From contig CM049309.1 of the NCBI GenBank assembly GCA_026874595.1, forward strand, positions 19,657,576 to 19,721,575: a stretch of 64,000 nucleotides of DNA, read 5' to 3'. The stretch is from Sipunculus nudus (lineage: Eukaryota > Annelida > Sipuncula > Golfingiida > Sipunculidae). The translations under genes were made by a program, and so were the position numbers. The notes beneath the pieces are model-generated. The model searched no databases. It saw only the letters and a list, made by a program, of their open reading frames with translations, and was not told the DNA's origin. Below are positions 56,801 through 64,000 of this stretch, one piece after another (within the stretch, counting starts at the first letter, position 1; each line of letters begins with the position of its first letter).

Positions 56801-58950
56801 AGTTTCCTAGTGGTGGACAAAGTAATCTCACCTTACCTCTGCTCGTAGGTGACTCAGCCTGAAAGGAATCTCATTGGCTAACCTTTTATCTCCTATTTTG
56901 CTATAGGGTTGATCGTGGGTTAATCCACTATGGTGAAAAATGGGGGGGGGGATCTCTTGCCATGGAACTCTCGTGATCTTCCCTTTTTCACTGTGTTTAT
57001 TTTCTACGGTTCTCCCTTTGGGGATAAGGAAACCAGCTCAGTCGGTATGCTTTTGATAAAAAGTTATTGGCCAATTATTTACTTATATAATTTGAAGCTA
57101 GATGGCAGTGACTGATCGTCCTCTTTTAAACATTCGTAGGAGCCTCAAAAACAGATGTTCTTGACTCAGTGACGTCGTAAGAATGGATAACGTTTTCTGA
57201 TACCTTACCGGTTGGTTTATATTATTTTGATTTAATTTTGTTAAATATTGTCTATGGTTATGATAACAGAAAAAAAAATCCATCCATAAAATTCTGGCGG
57301 TTATTTGAATCACCACACCAAATTTTAAAATCAAAGGATATCATATCCCATTGTAACATACAGCTATTTTCAGGGAAAGACTGTTCTTGAGGTGCCCTGG
57401 GATGAAATTTTTTAACCTTGCCTGTTGTATACTCAGCACAGTTTCATGAGAATTCTCACGGAGGTGAGTGGTAGTTTATTACTGCTTCTTATGTCCCATA
57501 TATAAAAAGTGACAAATATAAACATGAACGGCCTGGAATGTCAACTGGTTCATGTTTCGTTGACAAAACAGTAGGGGACTCAGATTTAGTCTGCGTCAAC
57601 AACAATGTTGGAGGTAAAAAATGCAACATAATAATAAGAAGGAGAAAAAAAGTGCCCACTAAATAGATGTGGTCACTATATGGGCTAGCTACTGGGAGAG
57701 GTTCATCTGTATAACTAATAAACGAGCGTATGCAACATCAGTGAATCGATGAACTATCATTTCACCAAAAACAAATCCCTTTTCTGTTTCTTTTTATTGA
57801 CTTGTAAAATAGGATTCAATGACTAGTGAAACTTACCTTTCAAGTCCACGGGAATCATGAGAGAGAAGGTTGATATAGCGAACGCAATGATAGGAGAGTA
57901 AAACTTTAATTCCATGAACAAACCTAAAATATTAATTTTTTCAGTAAATATTCATTCTGGTTCGTCCTTGCTGGCATTGAATTCAACAGTCTGAACCATA
58001 ATAATGTATCCCTTGTCATAAAAATCGTCTACAGGTAATAACTCATCCACAATCGGATTAGTAAAAACAAAGAAAAAAATAATAATAACATTGCCCGTAA
58101 CCCATCGAAACTGTTAGATATATGTTGGGCTGGATGCTTCATACTGAAGTTTACATTTAGAAGAACAATGACGTAGCACTTATTGTGGTCTACGTCACAT
58201 AAGATGTAAGCATAAAAAGGAACAGTTACCTATATAGATAAAAACATGAGATTTCCTCACATGGTCGTCGATGTACGGAACTGCCAGCGTCCACGTTGGA
58301 TTGGCCGCAGCACCGAATATAAACTCACCCAGAAAAAATAATGCAAATGCTACGGTTGATTCTACAACCGCTATGGTCTGAGACTCGGGTTCACTTTGGT
58401 ATATCTTCGTTGTTGCACTGGTGATCAATGGCATTAAAGTATAATTCTCTTTGGCTGGTCTTTCCGCATCTCTTGCTTTATGAACACTAGCAGTGCCATC
58501 TGCTGGTGAACAAAATTTCGATGACGTTACGTCATTTCCTGTTGTTCCATTTATAGGTACGTTGGTGGCGGAACCACTGCCTCCATATAAAATAAAGGGC
58601 AGCGCGTTCAAAGCACTCGCGAGTGCTGTTAAAACCAAACATATGGCAAAGGTACGAGGTTTGTGCCAGTGTCTTCCGAAGTGTCCAACAAAGATGGAGA
58701 CAAAACTGACTCCAATGAAAGAAGCTCCATTTAACAAACCTGTCATGGCACTTGTCCAGTTAAAACATTTCTCCAGCGTTGTGATAATGGCGGACAAATA
58801 TACTCCGTGAACTCCCTGTAACAGACAGGAGGTGTATAATATGATTAAGAAGAAACGAAAATCTCTGAACAGCCCACGGTAACTCGGTGGCGTATTTGGT
58901 TTTGAGGCATCCTGCGTACCATCTGACATAGTCTTGTCCCCTTCCTCCAT
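39768..58950 (-). CDS. organic anion transporting polypeptide (SLCO/OATP family), nine coding exons
   Basis: Plasma-membrane, sodium-independent carrier for bile salts, steroid conjugates, eicosanoids and similar amphipathic anions, judged by family. Exons in transcript order: 58230-58950, 57837-57923, 50821-51024, 50317-50478, 49540-49732, 49240-49381, 41245-41399, 40315-40400, 39768-40063. Phases all join, giving 681 aa. Exon 1 has GVYLSAIITTLEKCF, glycosylation sites NGTT and NYTL, and NPTWTLAVPYIDDHV. Exon 3 has the OATP signature WIGAWWLGY. Exon 4 has ALKRLATNEVYVLFAF. Exons 6-7 form the Kazal-like loop, with NCSCPMVEFDPVCGTDGQ and ten cysteines. Exon 8 has KRDRALSLA and exon 9 IFGRAIDSICLL. 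The exon 8 donor (GCG then GTGG) is chosen for frame; a stronger GTAAGA lies downstream out of frame. A TAG lies three codons before the first ATG; Met-8 is an alternative start. Intron 2 holds a LINE and intron 6 a minisatellite. Confidence 0.93.
41381..41660 (-). repeat. 140-bp tandem duplication covering the OATP exon 7 acceptor
   Basis: Bases 41381-41520 and 41521-41660 are almost identical. The main differences are an extra TA and a few substitutions. Each copy holds the first 19 bases of exon 7 (GTGTACGAGGACTGCTCAT), its CAG acceptor and about 120 bases of intron. Only the copy at 41381 continues into the exon, so the outer acceptor is a decoy. Confidence 0.9.
41833..48359. repeat. 6.5-kb minisatellite with telomere-like motif and higher-order structure (OATP intron 6)
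   Basis: More than 100 tandem units of about 54 or 61 bases. A typical unit reads 'gttggttagggttagtgg', then 'tcgtcacactgcccagaa' and 'tcggactcccaagagtct'. Many units contain GGTTAGGGTTAG, two telomere-type repeats. Higher-order copies are visible. A block of about 772 bases recurs at about 46429 and 47201, one of about 787 bases at about 43140 and 43927, and a 122-base dimer recurs at 45121, 45243 and 45365. Many long open frames cross it on both strands, as expected from a low-stop repeat. They have no start or splice logic and are not genes. Confidence 0.95.
51321..55081 (-). pseudogene. LINE ORF2 (endonuclease plus reverse transcriptase), broken
   Basis: The AP-type endonuclease keeps its motifs: TLNVRGIRN, FLQEAHC, WGGDFNM, RRLDLLLVSSEL and LTDHSAV. 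The reverse transcriptase has SWRPISLVNVDSKILSKIL, AAEFDSIDYVF (usually D-F-x-x-A-F-D), GTRQGDPLAPYLF and LFADEST, where the family has FADD. The tail has CSYCFTDIESSVHLFCEC, the C-terminal cysteine-histidine motif of this clade. The frame changes near 54790, after 54118, near 53214 and near 52400-52050, and there are stops near 52925. With these breaks and the altered catalytic pair, the enzyme cannot be active. Confidence 0.85.
55805..56542 (-). CDS. LINE ORF1 RNA-binding protein (intact)
   Basis: A 245-aa open frame from ATG to TAA. After a Ser/Pro-rich start there is a coiled coil (about residues 60-97, VEEKLKDYIQKVEQLTTRV). Then comes YSRRKSVRI and the RNA-recognition-like part with IDRSHRTGRPLPGGKPRPIL, which is the L1-type ORF1 signature. 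The C-terminal part (GLYLNEDLTKTRLNML) fits the same family. In known L1 elements this protein trimerises, coats the element RNA and acts as a nucleic-acid chaperone. It is the only undamaged protein of this LINE. Confidence 0.85.
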   Translation of the reverse strand: MSDMDQSSDEYPLSNLSQKPKQTGRDQTIVISDCDKFTKYLEAALKSEVIKTSLKTIVDAAVEEKLKDYIQKVEQLTTRVMDLENTVCEMKDEIDSQQQYSRRKSVRITNTWAENRGEDIDKLVIDMAKNLMDVHISKDDIDRSHRTGRPLPGGKPRPILVKILSDKTKLAFMKGKARLRVAGDQGKGLYLNEDLTKTRLNMLRSAQSMKRDNLINDCWTKDGVVFVRDRTSKVLRFTAGTKFYA

Positions 58951-60753
58951 TCTGTATTCCTAGGCGTTTTTCTAGTTGATTATTCTACAAGGAAAGTATT
59001 TATGAATATATTAAATATATCGCTTGTTGGTAATATTAAAAATATAATATAATATTATATGACACATGTATATTATATTATATGTGTGTATGACTGTTCG
59101 ACAAAGGAAAGCCAGTTTTCATTCTAAATGATTGACAACATATACCCATTGACTGGTAGCGTTAAATTTCTTTTTATATTTAAAAAAATCCGGATCCGGT
59201 TCTGTTAAGCTTCATGAAAAGCTTCGAGGACATTCGACATAAGGAAATTCTTATTCGAGAAGTCCTATTTCAGAATATGAATCAGCCCATATATAAAAAT
59301 TTATGAAATATTGTCTCGAAAACACGAAGGAAATCTCATAGCGGAATATATCTTGTTTGCTTTTCTTACAAAACTGACCTTATTGTGTCTAATCAAATTT
59401 TTATTTTACTTTTTCTACGAATGAACATGACCATAGGTCCACCGAACTGGTGATACTGAACCCTAAAGGCTTATGGATGATGATATGAGATATAAACTTA
59501 CACGAAACCAATAGTGGTAGCTAGGTTCCTGCTTGGTCCGACGATACATTCCCTTTAAATACAAACACTTGTCAAAGAATACTGCATAAAATAAAAAAAA
59601 ACTTTCCTCCGAGGATTTCATAAATCACCACGTTAGAACCATACAAGTGATCTTGATGGGGCACTACAAATTTCGCGCACAACGCAACAGTGAACTGCTC
59701 ACGTAATTAACGATAATCGATGCCCTGTAGATCAGGTATATGAAACTTAACATACCACAGTGACTGTTTAACCATGTCTTGTGGCAACATAAACGATGCG
59801 AACAAATAGACTTTTATCGCCGTGCTGTATATACCTGTCCACATTTATGCAGTGAACCTTTCTGAGTGAAATGAATGAAGAATAAAGCTCTCCCCTGAAG
59901 CCCCAAAGTTAAAGATAGATATAAATCACATGGTTAGGTGTATTAGGTCGGTTTAACAGTGAATAAGAAGCACGTTCAGTGTAAAAAAAAAATAAATAAA
60001 ATAAATAAATAAAATAAAATAAAACCGGACCGGACTATGATACCCACTTACGAACTCTGGTCCTGTACGATATCATTTTAACTATAAGAATGTGCATTCA
60101 AAGGAATGCAAGCCTGAACCATGCGGGAGGTCCCTATTATAGGATGCTCCCAAAACCGAGTTTGCGTTCACTTATTCGGTCCATAATCCCAGGTTCATTC
60201 GTGCACAGGTGATTCTATACATTTGTAAATATACCTTGATCATAAATGCGGATGATGTGCTGGATCCACACCCGAAATGCCCTGAAAATTTCATGAGATT
60301 CCCTTCACGATAACGTGAATTACATTGTGAACAACACACACACACACACACACACACGTCGATGAATGTCGATGAACGCATATCCTCCCGGCGGAGGAAA
60401 TAAATATTATGTAAAATGAAGCAAATAAATTTTGTTCATCATCATATGAAGATATATTAAGACAACAGTTAAAAATGTGGCAATAGCAATAATCATGCAC
60501 CCTTAAATTCATAATAATAAAATCATACTGTTGACTCATTCTGGATTTGTCAGGGATTCAAACACTCGTGGAATGGTCGTGTGGCACGCACGAGGCGCTG
60601 TTGCCATGGCAGCCTCTTTCTATTCATGTGTTTATTAGTATTGTTGTTGTTTTTTTTTATAGATCATTGAGTACATGACAGCGAACTATAGAAATAAGGA
60701 AAATAAGTTGGAGAAATACCAGACACAAGACATTTATAGGAATTAAAGCGCTT
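58951..60753. other. upstream flank of the OATP gene
   Basis: It should contain the OATP promoter and possibly a 5' UTR exon: an acceptor-like ATACAG lies two bases before the ATG. It holds an A/T-only block at 59035-59090, an AAATA microsatellite at about 59983-60024 and a (CA)n run at about 60335-60357. No gene is visible. Confidence 0.45.
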
Positions 60754-60761
60754 GTTCAGAC

Positions 60762-61665
60762 TAGTGTTGGGCCGATCATCGAGTTTTTCGAATGTCAGTC
60801 GGTTTGCTGCCACTTTTAAGCGCTCGATTACCAAAGGCAACTATCGATTACATCATACTCATGATTTTTTCCGCAGAATGTCTCTATGTTATAGGCAAAA
60901 ATTATTCTTCCATTTTTTTTACAACATTCCGCACTACATATAATGAGTCTGTGTTCCAAATAACCTCCGTATCTAATCGAGTATGACACGGTATATAAGA
61001 GAACTGAGGACTTATTAAAACTCTATGAACTGGCATTGAGCTGCAGAATTAGCGGAAAGTTTTCTAACGAGATGTTCATTGCAAAATATGGGCGATATGG
61101 CGTTAAAATGCTCCATAATTCTCCAGATCTATGCCAATTTTGCGAGATTCTCTTAGAAATAATCTCTTCAACTGATGCCACGTGCCGCTGCCACATGAGT
61201 AATTTTATTTTTAGCTTTCAATTACTTTTTTAAAACTTTTACCAAAAATTATATGGGCCTGTAATTTTTCTGGCGGGTCTGTGAAATAAGTATGCATGTC
61301 GAAAGTCGTCATAATCGTTATAAAATGAAAGTCCTTGCTGGTGGTGAAGTTAAGATAATAGGCGGGAGTTATCTTTAGGGCCAGCAAGTAGATGTCCTGG
61401 ATTGTGGTTTATTTCTTGATTATTATAATTAATTAAAATGAAATTTGAATTGCATATCTTCGTAATAATAGAAAAATATAAAAAAGGCAAAAACTTCTAT
61501 TCATATGGTAGAATTATTAAGACATACGACTGGGTAAAGAGAGTACAGTTTCACAGATAATTGCATATTTCTTTTTTATTTGTCTGAACCGATTAATAAT
61601 CGATCATCGTTCGGTTTACCCAAACCGATGATCGATTATGAAAAAGGAACCGACTCCCACCCCTA
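60762..61665. mobile_element. hAT-type non-autonomous DNA transposon with 8-bp target duplication
   Basis: The element starts TAGTGTTGGG and ends CCCACCCCTA, whose complement is TAGGGGTGGG; this is the usual hAT terminal pattern. It is flanked by a perfect 8-bp direct repeat, GTTCAGAC, at 60754-60761 and 61666-61673. Subterminal ATCGATCATCG-like motifs occur at both ends. At 904 bases it has no transposase frame, so it depends on a partner elsewhere. Confidence 0.85.
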
Positions 61666-61929
61666 GTTCAGACTGATGCGAATCACACAGTTTACACAGG
61701 GTTGTATTTGCTTTTGGGTGTAAAAAGTTTTGATTTCCAAATGGAAAAGCTGTCATAAAAGTTTATTAAACTATCCATTGTTTTGAGGAGGAATGCTTAT
61801 ACACTATCTCTGCGATGTTTAATTAACTGCTGATCATATTTATAAATTTTACAATATAATAGAAGAAAAAGAAAACTCTAAAATAAATTCTGTATTACGT
61901 AAGCATATACAATTCAAATGGAAATGCAT

Positions 61930-62012
61930 TTATTTGGGCACTGTCGGATTTGAACCCTTGAACCCAACCTTGTCTTTTGTGGTCATCCCGTCTGACCCAG
62001 CTCCGCGGTAAA
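61930..62012 (-). mobile_element. tRNA-like SINE head with AAATAAATG tail
   Basis: On the minus strand an A-box-like TGGGTCAGACGG is followed at about 40 bases by a B box GGTTCAAATCC. The sequence then runs through CAGTGCCC into AAATAAATG. Acceptor and anticodon arms do not pair well, so this is a tRNA-derived repeat, not a working tRNA. Confidence 0.5.
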
Positions 62013-62474
62013 CAGAAACACGGGAATACATGGACGACAGTAAGAATAAGAATCAGTTGTTCTTTTACAGGTGTTACCAGGTGGCGCTAAAGAATGGATG
62101 AACGTACCAGCACACGTTTTTATTCATGTTGATTCATCTTTGATGACAGTTTGAGGATACGTGGCTGCATTTATTTTTTTTCTTTAAAACATCTACAAAA
62201 CCCCTGAAGCTTGGGCTTCTTTAAAAATTTCAAAATAAATTCTGATATAAAATCTTTGTTTTTACCTGAGAATATGTTGTTTCTACAGTCAAACAAGGCC
62301 AAGGAAATCAGGGCTTGTGTATTTTATTTTCTCACAGTCCTGGTCCGAATGCAGTGAAGCCAAAATATCAAACAACCATTTGGACAACATGTCTTTGATT
62401 GGCCACAGATTTAAAAATATTTGACTGATACCTTCAATTTTGTTTGAGATTATGCTACACATACGTTAAAATCA

Positions 62475-63779
62475 AACAATACCAACATTTAGTAACATTA
62501 GCCTATTTGCTGATGATACATGCTTATATGTTTCTGGTCTCACTATTGAGTCCGTCACACAGAAAATTCAAGTTGATATTAATAGAATATCTGAATGATT
62601 TCGAGTGAATAAACTCACGATAAATACAGAAAATCCTACCTAATGGTCATTGGAAGTAGATAAAAATTGTCTAAAATTTCATCATCATATCCACCTATTT
62701 TGTTAAATGATACAGTCCTACGGTATACAGATAAGACTCAATATCTCGGATTAACACTTGACAGTTGTCTTACATGGAGAGCATATATCAATGAACTTGC
62801 TTCCAAATTAAAACCTAAACTAGGCGCTCTCGCATGTCTGAGCAAAGTTTTTTCTTTCACAGGAACTCGCTCATATTTATATGACCACTATACAACCCTA
62901 TATTGATTAGGGTTTAATCATTTGGGGCCATCAAAGCAAAACACTGATATGAACGTTGTCCAGAAAATCCAGATTAGGGCTGCCCGTATAATCTCTCGGA
63001 ATTATGATAAGAATACAGCTAGTTCAACATTGAAATCATGCAGCCTTAAAATGGCAAAACATCAATCAACTATTATTTTACCTCTCTATTCATGTATAAA
63101 TTCATATTTAAATGCCTTAATGGCCTAGCACCTTGTTATCTTGATTATCTACTAGAAACCCGATCTGAAATACACTCATGTAACACGAGATATTCTTGCA
63201 GGTGAAAGTACCAACAGTTAGAACTGAATTGATGCGAAAATTTTTTATTTATCAGGGACCGAAATCATGGAATTTGTTACCAGAAGCTCTTCGTAGGATA
63301 GATAACCTAGATAAGTTAAAAAAAGATCTTAAGCAATATTCTCTAAACTCTTGACATTATATCAATAGATATATTAATTCTTTTACATGGTATGCATGCA
63401 TGTTGAGATTTTATGCTTTACGGATACCATTAAGTGAATAAACACTAACATAACTATGCATACATTGCACTTCTGGTTTGTATCATTCTTTGCACTTATT
63501 TCATACAATGTTATCAACATTGTTAATAACCTGAATAGCCTATTATTATCTAAATAATATTCTATAATAAACTCTTAATAATGGTCATACTAGTACCGGA
63601 ACTAACAATATATGTTTTTTTCAGCTACAATATTCTGCACTTATATATTTGCTTGTATATTACTGTCATGCTATTCCATCATGTTTGAAATTTCAATTAC
63701 TATCAGGGCCTTGTAGAAGATAAGTTTATTCTGAACAAGCCACCATGAATAAAGATATATTAATAAATAAATAAATAAA
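62475..63779 (+). mobile_element. 5'-truncated LINE with reverse transcriptase remnant and (AATA)n tail
   Basis: The fragment opens inside the reverse transcriptase at LFADDTCLYVSG, the catalytic box, near 62500. It continues through INRISE, a stop, and FRVNKLTINTEN. After a frame change come YTDKTQYLGLTLDSCLTW and ELASKLKPKLGALACLSKVF. Past another stop there is VQKIQIRAARIISRNYD and, further on, GPKSWNLLPEALR near 63256-63294. This order is that of a Jockey/CR1-like LINE. Several stops and frameshifts make it dead. It ends in AATAAATAAATA at 63760-63779. Confidence 0.8.
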
Positions 63780-64000
63780 AAATAGGATTTTAAGGCCTCC
63801 TGGCATAACGGCTAGAGCTAAACAGAGCATACCAAACCATCCACTACTCTCCTTCATGGCTTAGTAACCCCAGGTCATGTAAACAAATAGGACCACGTGA
63901 CCGTGAAGAGCGGTGGCCCATAGTGATCGCCATGTACCTGCGTACGTCAGTGACGCTTGATTTCGCGCGCAGTATCTCAAGGAGAATACATTTGATCTTT
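63780..64000. other. window end, no feature recognised
   Basis: The last 220 bases are less AT-rich than the flanks and contain CACGTG and GCGCGC motifs, which could be part of a promoter or another repeat. Nothing can be assigned. Confidence 0.3.

Overview
This is AT-rich animal genomic DNA. The genes are split by GT-AG introns and lie in a sea of transposons, (TA)n microsatellites and long poly(dG)/poly(dC) tracts. No bacterial, organellar or CRISPR features are visible. The HSC70 has a GGMP-repeat tail ending in EEVD, the telomere-like motif is TTAGGG, and the repeats are of the aquatic-invertebrate kind. Together these suggest a lophotrochozoan, most likely a mollusc. The phylum is an inference, not something the sequence proves.

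Four protein-coding genes could be rebuilt exon by exon, with matching splice phases. (1) Plus strand, about 4.7-14.4 kb: a constitutive-type heat shock cognate 70 (HSC70, 653 aa). It has a TATA box, heat-shock elements, a non-coding first exon and six coding exons. (2) Minus strand, 26617-20619: an aspartate dehydrogenase domain-containing protein (ASPDH, 281 aa, seven exons), convergent with HSC70. (3) Minus strand, 37105-33267: an UNC93-like membrane protein (499 aa, three coding exons). (4) Minus strand, 58950-39768: an organic anion transporting polypeptide (SLCO/OATP, 681 aa, nine coding exons) with the family's GAWW signature and a Kazal-type extracellular loop. Genes 2-4 share an orientation, and genes 3 and 4 are both multi-pass membrane proteins of the major-facilitator type. 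No shared pathway is implied by the sequence.

Mobile and repeated DNA fills most of the rest. There is an L1/Tx1-clade LINE (51.3-56.5 kb) in sense orientation inside OATP intron 2, with an intact ORF1 but a frameshifted ORF2. An older L1-type ORF1 relic lies at 29.6-30.2 kb, a 5'-truncated LINE with an (AATA)n tail at 62.5-63.8 kb, and the tail of a related LINE in HSC70 intron 1. Three inverted-repeat DNA elements were found: a TTAA-flanked one at 2.7-3.3 kb, one at 14.5-15.7 kb, and a hAT-type one with an 8-bp target duplication at 60.8-61.7 kb. There are also tRNA-derived SINE-like pieces. A 6.5-kb minisatellite (41.8-48.4 kb) fills OATP intron 6. Its units carry telomere-like GGTTAGGGTTAG and show several higher-order periods.

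No clearly new biological system was found. The most unusual items are the telomere-like higher-order minisatellite inside a transporter gene, a repeat shared by the 3' ends of the two transporter-like genes that includes an AATAAA, an inverted pair of repeats flanking ASPDH exon 6, a 75-nt near-perfect hairpin in ASPDH intron 1, and paired G/C homopolymer tracts in HSC70 introns.
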